Positions 28,019-38,339 are shown, numbered from the stretch's first letter. The stretch is DNA of 64,000 bases from Pseudomonas sp. H1h (GCF_000633255.1 NZ_AYMJ01000016.1:100637-164636), one strand, 5' to 3'. The notes: generated by a model from the sequence alone, not told the origin. Program-made: numbers and translations.

Positions 28019-29370
28019 TGGCGAAGAAAAAAATTCTGCTCAACGCGTTCAACATGAACTGCATCGGGCACATCAACCATGGCTTGTGGACGCATCCGCG
28101 CGACACCTCCACTCGTTACAACACCCTTGAATACTGGACCGAACTGGCGCAGTTGCTGGAGCGCGGACTGTTCGACGGGCTGTTCATTGCCGACATCGTC
28201 GGCGTGTACGACGTCTATCAGAACTCGGTGGATGTCACGCTGAAAGAGTCGATCCAGTTACCCGTCAACGATCCGCTGCTGCTGGTCTCGGCCATGGCTG
28301 CCGTAACCAGGAACCTCGGTTTCGGCTTGACCGCCAACCTCACCTACGAACCGCCGTATCTGTTCGCCCGGCGCATGTCGACGCTCGATCATTTGAGCCG
28401 TGGCCGCGTGGGCTGGAACATCGTCACCGGTTACCTCGACAGCGCCGCCAAGGCCATGGGCCTGAGTGAGCAGGTCGAGCATGACCGTCGCTACGATCAG
28501 GCCGACGAGTACCTGGAGGTGCTCTACAAACTCTGGGAGGGCAGTTGGGAAAACGGCGCAGTGCTCAATGACCGTGAGCAGCGGATCTATGCGCAACCGG
28601 AGAAAGTGCACAAGGTCGAGCACAAGGGCGAGTTCTATCAAGTCGAGGGTTATCACCTCTGCGAGCCGTCACCGCAGCGTACGCCGGTGCTGTTCCAGGC
28701 CGGCAGCTCCGATCGCGGCCTGCTGTTCGCCGGGCGTCACGCCGAGTGCGTATTCATCAGCGGCCAGAACAAACCGGCGACCAGGGCTCAGGTCGACAAG
28801 GTGCGCGCCAGCGCCGTCGAGGCCGGGCGCAACCCCGAGGACATCAAGGTGTTCATGGGCCTCAACGTGATTGTCGGCGCCACTGAAGAAGCCGCATGGG
28901 CCAAGCACGCCGAGTACCTGAGCTACGCCAGTGCCGAGGCCGGCGTCGCGCACTTTTCCGCGTCCACCGGCATCGACTTTTCCCAGTACGAAATCGACGA
29001 ACCGATCCAGTACGTCAAGAGCAACGCCATCCAGTCCGCCACCAAAAACCTGCAGAACAACGACTGGACCCGGCGCAAATTGCTCGACCAGCACGCCCTC
29101 GGCGGCCGCTACATCACCGTGGTCGGCTCAGCCGAGCAAGTGGCTGACGAACTGGAGTCGTGGATCGCCGAAACCGGCCTCGATGGCTTCAACCTGACCC
29201 GCATCGTTACCCCGGAAAGCTATGTCGATTTCATTGAACGGGTGATTCCGGAATTGCAGCGGCGTGGATCGTACAAGACGGCGTATGACAGCGGCAGCTT
29301 GCGCGAAAAGCTGTTTCACGCCGAGGCGCAGCTTCCGCAGCAACACACCGGTTCTTCGTACCGGCGTTAA
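28018..29370 (+). CDS. NtaA/DszA-family FMN-dependent monooxygenase
   Basis: The 450-residue luciferase-like monooxygenase carries LLNAFNMNCIGHINHGLW, GLFDGLFIADIVGVYDVY, LDHLSRGRVGWNIVTGYLDS and TPVLFQAGSSDRGLLFAGRH. These are hallmarks of the DszA, DmoA and NtaA group, which use FMNH2 and oxygen to break C-S or C-N bonds. It is translationally coupled to the second sfnB gene and followed by a MetQNI-type importer. An organosulfur substrate imported by that transporter is the simplest reading. Confidence 0.88.
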   Translation: MAKKKILLNAFNMNCIGHINHGLWTHPRDTSTRYNTLEYWTELAQLLERGLFDGLFIADIVGVYDVYQNSVDVTLKESIQLPVNDPLLLVSAMAAVTRNLGFGLTANLTYEPPYLFARRMSTLDHLSRGRVGWNIVTGYLDSAAKAMGLSEQVEHDRRYDQADEYLEVLYKLWEGSWENGAVLNDREQRIYAQPEKVHKVEHKGEFYQVEGYHLCEPSPQRTPVLFQAGSSDRGLLFAGRHAECVFISGQNKPATRAQVDKVRASAVEAGRNPEDIKVFMGLNVIVGATEEAAWAKHAEYLSYASAEAGVAHFSASTGIDFSQYEIDEPIQYVKSNAIQSATKNLQNNDWTRRKLLDQHALGGRYITVVGSAEQVADELESWIAETGLDGFNLTRIVTPESYVDFIERVIPELQRRGSYKTAYDSGSLREKLFHAEAQLPQQHTGSSYRR

Positions 29371-29373
29371 AAG

Positions 29374-29429
29374 CTTCGCGAGCAGGCTCGCTCCCACATT
29401 TGGAATGCGCATCCCCTGCTCGCGAAGAG
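29374..29429. repeat. REP pair with a shortened right arm
   Basis: CTTCGCGAGCAGGCTCGCTC is followed by a right copy reduced to CCTGCTCGCGAAGAGG, so the outer half of the second arm is lost. It lies between the monooxygenase gene and the MetQ-like gene. Confidence 0.85.
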
Positions 29430-29475
29430 GCCCGACCAGACACCACAATTTTTTGCATTGACTGGAAACCACACC

Positions 29476-30285
29476 ATGACCCAGAAATTCCTGACCCACC
29501 CAGTCAAAGCACTGGCCCTGGCCTTCAGCCTGTTCAGTTCGGCGGTATTCGCCGCCGACGCTCCACTGAAAATCGGCACCACCGCCGCGTTCGCCATTCC
29601 GCTGGAAGCCGCCGTCGAAGAGGCTTCCAGACAAGGCCTGAAAGTCGAGCTGGTGGAGTTCACCGACTGGATCGCGCCGAACGTCAGTCTCGCTGCCGGC
29701 GACATCGACGTGAACTACTTCCAGCACATCCCGTTCCTCGAAAACGCCAAGGCCGCCGCCGGTTTTGACCTGGTGCCATTTGCCCCGGGGATCATCAACA
29801 ACGTCGGTCTCTACTCGGAAAAATACAAAAGCTTCGACGAGCTGCCCGAGGGTGCCAGCGTCGCCATCGCCAACGACCCGATCAACAGCGGGCGCGGCCT
29901 GCAACTGCTGGCCAAGGCCGGGCTGATCACGCTGAAACCGGGCGTCGGCTACAAGGCCACCGAAGACGACATCATCGCCAACCCGAAGAAGATCAAAATC
30001 CTCCAGGTCGAAGCCGTGCAATTGGTGCGTGCCTATGACGACGCCGATCTGGTCCAGGGCTACCCGGCCTACATCCGTCTGGCGAAGACCTTCGATGCCG
30101 GCTCCGCACTGCTGTTCGACGGTCTCGACCACAAGGAATACGTGATCCAGTTCGTGATCCAGCCGAAGAGCAAGGACGATCCGCGTCTGATCAAGTTCGT
30201 CGACATCTATCAGCATTCGCCGGCCGTTCGTGCGGCGCTGGACAAGGCCCACGGCAAGCTGTACCAGGCCGGTTGGGAAAGCTGA
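29476..30285 (+). CDS. MetQ/NlpA-family substrate-binding protein
   Basis: This 269-residue periplasmic protein of the methionine-binding (NlpA) class has a signal peptide cleaved near residue 26 (AVFA|ADA) and no lipobox cysteine. Family blocks include [35 protein letters not shown] and [20 protein letters not shown]. The ATG at 29476 fits the signal peptide. It heads a metQ-metN-metI set lying directly behind the sfnB-monooxygenase genes. A second, more typical MetQ is encoded at 43095-43892. The ligand here may be a methionine-like organosulfur compound rather than methionine. Confidence 0.87.
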   Translation: MTQKFLTHPVKALALAFSLFSSAVFAADAPLKIGTTAAFAIPLEAAVEEASRQGLKVELVEFTDWIAPNVSLAAGDIDVNYFQHIPFLENAKAAAGFDLVPFAPGIINNVGLYSEKYKSFDELPEGASVAIANDPINSGRGLQLLAKAGLITLKPGVGYKATEDDIIANPKKIKILQVEAVQLVRAYDDADLVQGYPAYIRLAKTFDAGSALLFDGLDHKEYVIQFVIQPKSKDDPRLIKFVDIYQHSPAVRAALDKAHGKLYQAGWES

Positions 30286-30287
30286 GG

Positions 30288-31409
30288 ATGACGGCCGCGA
30301 TCCAACGGCGACTGGAGACTCCAGAGCCCAAGAATGCTGAAAGAACCGAACTGCACCCCGAGTTGAATCGCGCCCACGTACGCTTCATCGGCCTGGGTAA
30401 AACCTACGACGGCCGGCAAGGCCCGGTCGCGGCGCTGCAAGGCATCGACCTGGCAATCCGGCACGGCGAGGTGTTCGGCATCATCGGCCGCAGCGGCGCC
30501 GGCAAGTCGTCGCTGATCCGCACGATCAATCGTCTGGAGCAACCGACTGCGGGGCGGGTGCTGATCGATCAGGTCGACATCGGCGAGTTCGATGAAGACC
30601 GCCTGGTCGCCCTGCGCCGACGCATCGGCATGATCTTCCAGCACTTCAACCTGATGTCGGCCAAGACGGTTTGGCAGAACGTCGAACTGCCGTTGAAAGT
30701 CGCTGGCGTGCCGAAAGCGCAGCGCGACAAAAAAGTCCGCGAACTGCTGGAACTGGTCGGCCTGCAAGCCAAGCACAAGGCTTATCCGGCGCAACTGTCC
30801 GGTGGGCAGAAACAGCGTGTCGGCATCGCCCGCGCGCTGGTGCATGACCCGGATATTCTGCTGTGTGACGAAGCCACGTCGGCGCTGGATCCGGAGACCA
30901 CCCAGTCGATCCTCGGCCTGCTGCGCGAAATCAACCAGCGTCTGAACCTGACCATCGTGCTGATCACCCACGAAATGGCGGTGATCCGCGAAATCTGCGA
31001 CCGCGTGGTGGTGCTGGAACACGGGCGGATCGTCGAGCAAGGCCCGGTCTGGGAAGTGTTCGGCAACCCGCAGCACGAAGTCAGCCAGACCTTGCTCGCG
31101 CCGCTGCAACACGCCTTGCCCGAAGAGCTGCAAAGCCGTTTGCATGCCTCACCGCCCTCCTCCGAGGCGGCGGCGGTGCTGCGCTTGCAGTTCACCGGCA
31201 GTGCCAGTGACGAGCCGGATCTGGCGGCACTTTTTGCAGCGCTCGGCGGCCGGGTGAAGTTGCTGCTGGGCGGTGTGGAACGGATTCAGGGTCATGCGCT
31301 CGGGCAACTGCTGCTGGCCGTAAGCGGCTCGGCGGCGAGTGCCGAACAATTGCGTGAGCGCGCCGGGCAATGGGCGCAACGGGTGGAGGTGTTGGGTTAT
31401 GTGGTTTGA
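30288..31409 (+). CDS. metN: MetN-type ABC transporter ATP-binding protein
   Basis: The 373-residue ATPase has Walker [10 protein letters not shown], signature [15 protein letters not shown] and Walker [20 protein letters not shown]. The C-terminal NIL domain (about residues 285-373) senses methionine in E. coli MetN. The N terminus is about 35 residues longer than usual. The ATG at 30288, two bases after the metQ-like stop, is preferred over an in-frame TTG at 30273; its ribosome site is cramped, so the true start could be slightly later. The permease gene overlaps its end by 11 bases. Confidence 0.9.
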   Translation: MTAAIQRRLETPEPKNAERTELHPELNRAHVRFIGLGKTYDGRQGPVAALQGIDLAIRHGEVFGIIGRSGAGKSSLIRTINRLEQPTAGRVLIDQVDIGEFDEDRLVALRRRIGMIFQHFNLMSAKTVWQNVELPLKVAGVPKAQRDKKVRELLELVGLQAKHKAYPAQLSGGQKQRVGIARALVHDPDILLCDEATSALDPETTQSILGLLREINQRLNLTIVLITHEMAVIREICDRVVVLEHGRIVEQGPVWEVFGNPQHEVSQTLLAPLQHALPEELQSRLHASPPSSEAAAVLRLQFTGSASDEPDLAALFAALGGRVKLLLGGVERIQGHALGQLLLAVSGSAASAEQLRERAGQWAQRVEVLGYVV

Positions 31410-32043
31410 TCGTTTGCTGCAGGGTTTCATCGACACCTTTCTGATGGTCGGCGTGTCGTCGCTGATCGCCTTGCTGGTGGGGATTCCGATGGCGGTGATT
31501 CTGGTCACCAGCGACAAGGGCGGGATCTATCAAGCGCCAGTGCTCAACAAAGCGCTGGGCGCGTTCGTGAACCTGTTTCGTTCGATCCCGTTCCTGATTC
31601 TGATGGTCGCGCTGATTCCGTTCACCCGACTGATTGTCGGCACCACGTACGGTGTCTGGGCGGCAGTGGTACCGCTGACGATCGCCGCGACGCCATTTTT
31701 TGCGCGGATTGCCGAGGTCAGTCTGCGCGAGGTAGACCACGGTCTGATCGAGGCCGCGCAAGCCATGGGTTGCCGACGCTGGCACATCGTCTGGCATGTG
31801 CTGCTGCCTGAAGCGCTGCCGGGGATTGTCGGCGGGTTCACGATTACGCTGGTGACGATGATCAACTCGTCAGCCATGGCCGGGGCGATTGGTGCCGGTG
31901 GCTTGGGCGACATTGCTTACCGCTATGGCTATCAGCGGTTTGACAGCCAGATCATGCTGACGGTGATTGTGTTGCTGGTGGCGTTGGTGGCGGTGATTCA
32001 ATTGGGTGGCGATCGCTTGGCGCGTGGCTTGAACAAGCGCTGA
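31399..32043 (+). CDS. metI: MetI-type ABC transporter permease
   Basis: The 214-residue permease has about five membrane segments and the family blocks [40 protein letters not shown] and the C-terminal [20 protein letters not shown]. The start at 31399 has GGAGGTG eight bases upstream and overlaps the end of metN. It completes a MetQNI-type importer with the two preceding genes. Confidence 0.92.
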   Translation: MWFDRLLQGFIDTFLMVGVSSLIALLVGIPMAVILVTSDKGGIYQAPVLNKALGAFVNLFRSIPFLILMVALIPFTRLIVGTTYGVWAAVVPLTIAATPFFARIAEVSLREVDHGLIEAAQAMGCRRWHIVWHVLLPEALPGIVGGFTITLVTMINSSAMAGAIGAGGLGDIAYRYGYQRFDSQIMLTVIVLLVALVAVIQLGGDRLARGLNKR

Positions 32044-32079
32044 TTTCAGCAGGGCTCATTCGACGCTTTTGAAACCGCT

Positions 32080-32145
32080 TTCGCGAGCAGGCTCGCTCCC
32101 ACATTTGGAATGCGTTCCCCTGTGGGAGCGAGCCTGCTCACGAAT
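32080..32145. repeat. REP pair
   Basis: Mirror-image CGCGAGCAGGCTCGCTCCCA and TGGGAGCGAGCCTGCTCACG (one base changed) with a 20-base spacer follow metI. Confidence 0.9.
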
Positions 32146-32215
32146 GGCTGCGCAGCAGCCCCGGACCTGATGGCGTATATTCGGCAAATCCTCATTGCCC
32201 GCGCAGCCCTCGACC

Positions 32216-32845
32216 ATGAAGCAAACCCCCACCGATCTGCAACAGATCACCGCCACCACCCTCGGCCATTACAACTCGGTGGCCGAAGACTTTCGCGAAG
32301 GCACCCGCGATCACGATGTCAGCCAGAACATTGACGCGCTGCTGCGGCATATCCACGGCACGGCGCCGTTCACGGTTCTCGATTTCGGCTGCGGCCCCGG
32401 CCGCGATCTGCAAACGTTCACCCGCATGGGCCACGTCGCGATCGGCCTCGATGGCGCAGAAAAATTTGCGCAGATGGCGCGGGCAGACAGTGGCTGCGAA
32501 GTGTGGTGCCAGGACTTTCTGAAACTTGATCTGCCGGCCGAGCGCTTCGACGGCATCTTCGCCAATGCGGTGCTGTTTCATGTGCCGCTGCAGGAGTTGC
32601 CGCGAGTGCTCAAGCAACTGCACGGCACGCTGAAACCGGGCGGGGTGTTGTTCAGTTCCAATCCGCGTGGGGATAACCGTGAGGGCTGGACCGGGCCACG
32701 GTATGGCTCGTATCACGACCTGGAGGCGTGGCGCGGGTTGCTGACGGCGGCGGGGTTTGTCGAGCTTGAGCATTACTACCGGCCGGCCGGGTTACCGCGG
32801 GAGCAACAACCTTGGTTGGCCAGCGTTTGGCGTAAAGTTGCGTAG
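32216..32845 (+). CDS. class I SAM-dependent methyltransferase
   Basis: This 209-residue cytoplasmic methyltransferase has motif I at VLDFGCGPGRDLQTF, the acidic residue after the second strand at GLDGAEKF, and a post-motif region FDGIFANAVLFHVP. The fold is complete. The start at 32216 follows the longest sensible N terminus; the frame opens 21 bases earlier at a TTG. It stands alone between two REP elements and is convergent with the RND pump genes, so context gives no substrate. Confidence 0.85.
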   Translation: MKQTPTDLQQITATTLGHYNSVAEDFREGTRDHDVSQNIDALLRHIHGTAPFTVLDFGCGPGRDLQTFTRMGHVAIGLDGAEKFAQMARADSGCEVWCQDFLKLDLPAERFDGIFANAVLFHVPLQELPRVLKQLHGTLKPGGVLFSSNPRGDNREGWTGPRYGSYHDLEAWRGLLTAAGFVELEHYYRPAGLPREQQPWLASVWRKVA

Positions 32846-32859
32846 ACCGTTCTGACGCC

Positions 32860-32925
32860 TTCGCGAGCAAGCCCGCTCCCACAGTTGGAATGACTCTCCC
32901 TGCAGGAGTGAGCCTGCTCGCGAAC
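32860..32925. repeat. REP pair at a convergent junction
   Basis: CTTCGCGAGCAAGCCCGCTC and a diverged mirror copy (GCAGGAGTGAGCCTGCTCGC) lie between the methyltransferase and triC. The two halves belong to different subtypes. Confidence 0.85.
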
Positions 32926-32945
32926 AGAGTGCGCAGCACTCGCTT

Positions 32946-35900
32946 TTAGCGGGTCTCTTTCTGCGGCTCGCGAATCTTGTACCAGGCCACATACAGCGCC
33001 GGCAAAAACAGCAGTGTCAGCAGCGTCGCCACTACGATCCCGCCAATCATCGCGTACGCCATCGGCCCCCAGAACACTTCCCGGGCAATCGGGATCATGC
33101 CCATGCTCGCCGCCGCCGCCGTCAGCAGGATCGGCCGGCGCCGATGCTCGGTCGCCTCCACCACCGCATCCCACGGCGCGGAGCCGTTGCGCTCGAACTC
33201 ATCGATCTGCGTCACGAGAATCACCGAGTTACGGATGATGATGCCGATCAGCGCCAGAATCCCGAGGATCGCCACGAAGCCCATCGGCGTGCCTGTCGGC
33301 ACCAGCGCCAGCACCACGCCGATCAGCCCCAGCGGCGCGACACTCGCCACCAGGAACATTTTCTGCACGCTGTGCAACTGGATCATCAGGAAGGTCGCCA
33401 TCAAAAACAGCATCAATGGCAGCACCTTGGCAATCGGCCCCTGGGCCTTGCCGCTTTCCTCGACCGTACCGCCAGTGGCGACCTTGTAGCCCACTGGTAG
33501 CTTGGCGGCGAAAGCGTCAATCGACGGCTTGAGGATTTTCACCAGGTCGGTCGGCTGAATCTCGTCACGCACCGAGGCCTTGATGGTGATGGTCGGCAAG
33601 CGGTCGCGACGCCACACCAGCGGCTGCTCCAGCTCATAACGCACGGTGGCGAACGCCAGCAGCGGGATCGACGTGCCGTTGGGCGTGACGATCTGCAGGT
33701 TCTGCAGGGTTTCCGGCGTACCGCGTTCGGAGCTCACCGCGCGGCCGACCACGTTGATCAGGTAGATGTCGTCGTTGACCTGGGTCAGCGGCGAACCACT
33801 GACGATGCTGTTCATCAGTTTCGCCACGTCTTCGGACGACAGCCCGAGCTGGCGCGCCTTGTCCTGCGCGATGTCGATGCGCAGGACTTTGCCCGGCTCG
33901 TTCCAGTCGTAAATGATCTCGCCGATGTGCTCGTTCTTGTCCAGTTCGGTCGCCAGGTCGATGGCGTGCCTGCGCACCTGATCGATGTCCTTGCCGCTGA
34001 CCCGGTACTGGATCGGACGGCCTACCGGCGGGCCCATTTCCAGTGCTTGCACGTAACTGCCGATGCCGACGAAGTCCTTGTGCAAGCGCTCACGCAGGCG
34101 CTGGCTCAGGGCCTCGCGGGCCTCGAAGTTCTTGCTGACGATCACCAGTTGCGCGTAGTACGGGTTCTGCAGTTGCTGGTCGAGAGGCAAGTAGAAACGG
34201 ATCGCGCCCTGACCGATGTAAGTGCTCCAGCGCACGATGTCGGGGTCACCCTTGAGCGTGGCTTCGAGCTTGTCGACAGCCTTGCGGGTTTCGTCGATGG
34301 AGGCGTTTTGCGGCAGGTTCAGGTCGACGAGGATTTCTGGGCGATCCGACGACGGGAAGAACTGGTTCTGCACAAAACGCATGCAGAACACCGCCAGCAC
34401 AAACAGCAGCACGGTGATGCCGATGGCCCACCAGCGATTGCGCATGCACCACAGCAAACCGCCGTTGAAAGCCCGGCCGACTCGGCCCGGCTCGGCTTCA
34501 TGGGGTTTCACGTTGGTGCTGAGAATGTGCACGCCGATGACCGGGGCAAAGAACACCGCCACCACCCACGACACCAGCATCGCCACTGCGATCACCGCAA
34601 AAAGGGTGAAGGTGTACTCGCCGGCGGAGCTGGCGTTGAGGCCGATGGGCACGAAACCGGCCACGGTCACCAGCGTACCGGTGAGCATCGGGAACGCCGT
34701 GGAGGTGTAGGCGAACGTGGCCGCCTGCTCCTTGCTCTCGCCCATTTCCAGGCGCGTGACCATCATCTCCACGGTGATCATCGCGTCGTCCACCAGCAGG
34801 CCGAGGGCGATGATCAGCGCGCCGAGGGAAATCCGCTGCATGGTGATGCCACTGTATTCCATGAACAAGAACACCATCGCCAGCACCAGCGGAATCGAGC
34901 ACGCCACCACCAGCCCGGCACGCACGCCGAGGCTGATAAAGCTGACCACCAGCACGATCACCACCGCTTCGAACAGCGCACTGGTGAAACCGCCGACCGC
35001 CTCTTCCACCACCACCGCCTGATCGGACACGGTGTGCACGCCGACGCCCACCGGCAGGTCAGCGGTAACCTGGTCGATACGCGCGTGCAACGCCTTGCCG
35101 AACTCCTGAACGTTGCCGCCCTTCTGCATGGCAATCGCCAGACCGATTGCCGGCTTGCCGTCGAAACGAAATTCCGGCGTGGCCGGGTCGACGTAACCGC
35201 GACTGATATCAGCGATGTCCGCTAACCGGTAAAAACGGTCATTGAGCTTGAGATTGACCTCGGCCAGGTCTTTTTCCGAAGCGAACTGCCCCGAGGTGCG
35301 CACCGAAATGCGCTCCGGACCGGCCTCGATGACCCCCGCCGGAGTCACGGCGTTCTGCGATTGCAGGCTCTGCACCACTTGGCGCTGGTCGATGCCCAGG
35401 GCGGCGAGTTTGCGGGTGGAGAAGTTCAGGTAGATCACTTCGTCCTGCTGGCCGATCATCTCGATCTTGCCCAACCCCGGTACGTTGCGGATCTCGGCGC
35501 GTGCCTGCTCCACGTAGTCGCGCAACTGGCGCATGGTCAGGCCGTCGGCGGTAAACGCGTAGACCGAACCGTACACATCGCCGAACTCGTCGTTGAACCC
35601 GGGGCCTTGAATGCCCTGGGGAAACTGGCCGCGAATGTCGTCGATCTTCTTGCGCACCTGGTACCAGATTTCCGGGATGTCCTTGGCACTGGTGGTGTCG
35701 CGCAGGTACACGTACACCGTCGATTCGCCGGGACGCGTGTAACTTTTCACGTAATCGAGGGAATCGAGTTCCTCAAGCTTTTTCTCGATGCGGTCGGTGA
35801 CCTGTTTGAGGGTTTCCTCCTGGGTCGCGCCCGGCCATTTGGTCTGGATTACCATGGTCTTGATGGTGAACGAGGGGTCTTCTTCGCGCCCCAGATTGAA

Positions 35901-35999
35901 GTACGAAAACACCCCCATCAACAACGCGACGAACATCAGATACCAGACGAACGACTGATGCTTGAGGGCCCATTCGGATAGGTTGAAAGAGCCTTTCAT
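32946..35999 (-). CDS. triC: RND efflux transporter, TriC-like
   Basis: This 1017-residue inner-membrane proton-driven pump has the proton-relay aspartates D404 and D405 in ALGLLVDDAMITVEMMV, twelve membrane segments and two large periplasmic loops. The order of two adaptor genes followed by one RND gene matches TriABC of P. aeruginosa, which exports triclosan and detergents and needs both adaptors. It overlaps the second adaptor gene by four bases (ATGA). No outer-membrane channel gene is present, so a TolC/OpmH-like protein encoded elsewhere must serve. Confidence 0.88.
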   Translation of the reverse strand: MKGSFNLSEWALKHQSFVWYLMFVALLMGVFSYFNLGREEDPSFTIKTMVIQTKWPGATQEETLKQVTDRIEKKLEELDSLDYVKSYTRPGESTVYVYLRDTTSAKDIPEIWYQVRKKIDDIRGQFPQGIQGPGFNDEFGDVYGSVYAFTADGLTMRQLRDYVEQARAEIRNVPGLGKIEMIGQQDEVIYLNFSTRKLAALGIDQRQVVQSLQSQNAVTPAGVIEAGPERISVRTSGQFASEKDLAEVNLKLNDRFYRLADIADISRGYVDPATPEFRFDGKPAIGLAIAMQKGGNVQEFGKALHARIDQVTADLPVGVGVHTVSDQAVVVEEAVGGFTSALFEAVVIVLVVSFISLGVRAGLVVACSIPLVLAMVFLFMEYSGITMQRISLGALIIALGLLVDDAMITVEMMVTRLEMGESKEQAATFAYTSTAFPMLTGTLVTVAGFVPIGLNASSAGEYTFTLFAVIAVAMLVSWVVAVFFAPVIGVHILSTNVKPHEAEPGRVGRAFNGGLLWCMRNRWWAIGITVLLFVLAVFCMRFVQNQFFPSSDRPEILVDLNLPQNASIDETRKAVDKLEATLKGDPDIVRWSTYIGQGAIRFYLPLDQQLQNPYYAQLVIVSKNFEAREALSQRLRERLHKDFVGIGSYVQALEMGPPVGRPIQYRVSGKDIDQVRRHAIDLATELDKNEHIGEIIYDWNEPGKVLRIDIAQDKARQLGLSSEDVAKLMNSIVSGSPLTQVNDDIYLINVVGRAVSSERGTPETLQNLQIVTPNGTSIPLLAFATVRYELEQPLVWRRDRLPTITIKASVRDEIQPTDLVKILKPSIDAFAAKLPVGYKVATGGTVEESGKAQGPIAKVLPLMLFLMATFLMIQLHSVQKMFLVASVAPLGLIGVVLALVPTGTPMGFVAILGILALIGIIIRNSVILVTQIDEFERNGSAPWDAVVEATEHRRRPILLTAAAASMGMIPIAREVFWGPMAYAMIGGIVVATLLTLLFLPALYVAWYKIREPQKETR

Positions 36000-37060
36000 T
36001 GACTGTCCTCGTCGAGTTTCACGGCTTGTCCGGGTTTGAGACTGTTGACGCCTGCACTGACCACCCGCTCGCCGGACTTGACCCCGCCGGCCAGCACCAC
36101 GGTGCCGTCAGTGCGGCTGATAACGCTGACATCACGCGGGGCTACGGTCTTGCTCTGTGTATCGATCACCCAGATGCGGGTCTTGCCGTCGGCTTCCTGC
36201 AGGGCGGTGGCGGGCAATTCGATCCGCGGCTTGATCGCCGAGCTGAGGGTCACACTGATTGCCGTGCCGAGTCGAAAGCCATCGGGGGTATTGGCCAGCG
36301 TCAACCGCGCGCGGCGGGTGCGCGTAGCGCTTTGGGCCTGTGGTTCGATTTCGCGAATGGTCGCCGTGGTATTGATGCTCGGATCGAGTTGCCCGGCCAC
36401 CAGAAACACCACGTCGGAAGGGATCTGATCGACCAGCGTGTCCGGCAGATCGATCACCGCTTCCTTGATGTCCGGTTGCGCCAGAGTCACCACCTGTTGA
36501 CCGGCCGTCACCACTTGCCCGGCTTCGGCGTTCCACGCGGTCACGACTGCTTTGTGGTCGGAGCGCAGTTCGGTGTAACCGAGTTGATCCTTGCTTTGAT
36601 TGACCGCTGCCCGCGCCTGATCGAGCGAGGCCTGAGTGGTTTTCAGGTCGGTGTTGGCGATGTCCAGGTTCGCCTGCGCGCCAACCCCGCGATCGAACAG
36701 CGCCTGCTGCCGCCGGGCGTTGGCCTGGGCGTTGATCAGCTGCGCCTGGACCTTGGCCAGATCGCCCTGGGCCGAACGCAACTGGTTCTGTTGATCGGAC
36801 GGGTCGAGAGTGGCAAGCAGCGTGCCCTTTTGCACCTCGGCGCCGACATCGACGTTACGGCTGGCGATGCGCCCGCCGACGCGGAACCCGGTGTTGCTCT
36901 CGTAACGCGCCTGAATGCTGCCGGCGAAACGCCCGAGGGTTTCCTCGTTCAGCGCTTGTACCTTGATCGACAGCACCGGCCGTACCGGCTCCGGTGGTGG
37001 CTCGCTTTTCGAGCAGGCGGCCAGCAGCACACCGATGGATAACAGCCCCAGACGCTTCAT
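35996..37060 (-). CDS. triB: RND efflux periplasmic adaptor, TriB-like lipoprotein
   Basis: The 354-residue membrane-fusion protein begins with a lipoprotein signal (LGLLSIGVLLAACSKSEPPP, lipid cysteine C16). It then has paired lipoyl halves (VGGRIASRNVDVGAEVQKG and AEAGQVVTAGQQVV), a central coiled-coil hairpin (residues about 95-160) and beta-barrel domains. It links TriC to an outer-membrane channel. It overlaps both triA and triC by four bases, so all three are translationally coupled. Confidence 0.88.
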   Translation of the reverse strand: MKRLGLLSIGVLLAACSKSEPPPEPVRPVLSIKVQALNEETLGRFAGSIQARYESNTGFRVGGRIASRNVDVGAEVQKGTLLATLDPSDQQNQLRSAQGDLAKVQAQLINAQANARRQQALFDRGVGAQANLDIANTDLKTTQASLDQARAAVNQSKDQLGYTELRSDHKAVVTAWNAEAGQVVTAGQQVVTLAQPDIKEAVIDLPDTLVDQIPSDVVFLVAGQLDPSINTTATIREIEPQAQSATRTRRARLTLANTPDGFRLGTAISVTLSSAIKPRIELPATALQEADGKTRIWVIDTQSKTVAPRDVSVISRTDGTVVLAGGVKSGERVVSAGVNSLKPGQAVKLDEDSQ

Positions 37061-38160
37061 GGCTGTGCTCCCGATTGCAGATCTTTATAGGTGTTTTCGG
37101 CAATCTCGACTTTCATGCCCGGGTGCAGCAACTGCCCACCCGCGACAATCACTTTTTCCCCGCCCTTGAGGCCGTCGCTGATGATGACCTTGCCGATCAG
37201 ATAGCGGCTGACGGTGACGTTGTGCAGCTGCGCTTCACCCTTGTCGTCGACCATCCACACGGCCGGATCGCTGATGTTTTTGGTCAGTGCCGACCACGGC
37301 AATTCCACCGCCGACTTGCCGCTGCCCTTGGCGGTCGCGCTGACCACTGAGCCCAGCTGCATGCCCTGCGGCAGGCTGTCGAGGCTGACTTTGACTTGCA
37401 CCGTGCCGGACTGCGCCGACACCGCCGGGGTGATTTCACGCACCGTGCCGGTGGTCTTGATGGCGGGATTATCGAGCAGGCTGACGACAATCGAGCGATC
37501 CGAAGGACGCTCGGCCAGCAGCGATTCGTAAACGTTGAACACGGCGTCACGGTCGCCATCGCGGGCCAGCGAGAAAATCGGCGCGGTGGCCTGCACCACC
37601 TGACCGACTTCGGCCTGCCGCTGGGTGATCACCCCGGGAGCATCAGCGATCAGCGCGGTGTAGCTCAACTGGTCTTTGGCGTTGGCCAATTGCGCCTGCG
37701 CCGCACTCAGGGCGCTCTGGCTGCTGCGCAATGCGGCTTGCGCGGAATCGTATTCGCTCTGGCTGGTGTAGCTTTTGGGCAGCAATTTCTGCTGGCGCAC
37801 GAACGCCGCCGCACTCTGTTTGACCCGCGCCTGTTCGGCGATAACCTGGGCTTGAGCAGAATCGACGTTGGTCTGCAGATCCTTGGGATCGAGTTTGGCC
37901 AGCACCTGTTTGGCGCTGACCCGGTCGCCGACATCGACCATGCGCTGGATGATCTTGCCACCGACCCGGAACGACAGTTCGGTCTGCACCCGCGCCTGCA
38001 CATCACCGGTGAGGGTCACCGCAGCGGCGTAGTCGGCTGGCTTGACCTCTTGCACAAAAACCCGTGGCAGGTACTCCGCCGGCGCTTCTTTCTTGCCGCA
38101 AGCGGTCAGCAACGTGAGCAGGCTCAGCACGACAACTGTTTTCAATCCGGGACTCGCCAT
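37057..38160 (-). CDS. triA: RND efflux periplasmic adaptor, TriA-like lipoprotein
   Basis: The 367-residue adaptor has a lipoprotein signal ending LLTLLTACGKKE and lipoyl halves around VGGKIIQRMVDVGDRVSAKQ. A coiled-coil hairpin is rich in SAQAQV/SALSAAQAQL heptads. The start at 38160 has AAGGAG; an upstream in-frame ATG at 38250 lacks one. It is the first gene of the triABC set and is divergent from the AAA ATPase gene. Confidence 0.88.
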   Translation of the reverse strand: MASPGLKTVVVLSLLTLLTACGKKEAPAEYLPRVFVQEVKPADYAAAVTLTGDVQARVQTELSFRVGGKIIQRMVDVGDRVSAKQVLAKLDPKDLQTNVDSAQAQVIAEQARVKQSAAAFVRQQKLLPKSYTSQSEYDSAQAALRSSQSALSAAQAQLANAKDQLSYTALIADAPGVITQRQAEVGQVVQATAPIFSLARDGDRDAVFNVYESLLAERPSDRSIVVSLLDNPAIKTTGTVREITPAVSAQSGTVQVKVSLDSLPQGMQLGSVVSATAKGSGKSAVELPWSALTKNISDPAVWMVDDKGEAQLHNVTVSRYLIGKVIISDGLKGGEKVIVAGGQLLHPGMKVEIAENTYKDLQSGAQP

Positions 38161-38339
38161 GCAGACTCCTTCCTGTGTACGAACGTGCAAGTGACGATAC
38201 GACTGTGAGCTTAGAACAGGGTTCAACGTTCGCTCGCGGGAATAACGCATTTTTCAACAATGATTTCCGGGGCCGGCAAACACACCCGCCACCCAACCAG
38301 ACGCACGGCAAACGGCCGTTCCGGTACAAGGATGCAGTC

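Noticed and set aside
29476..30285. Lipoprotein NlpA assignment for the MetQ-like protein
   Set aside because: The signal peptide has no lipobox cysteine; cleavage after AVFA is typical of a soluble periplasmic protein.
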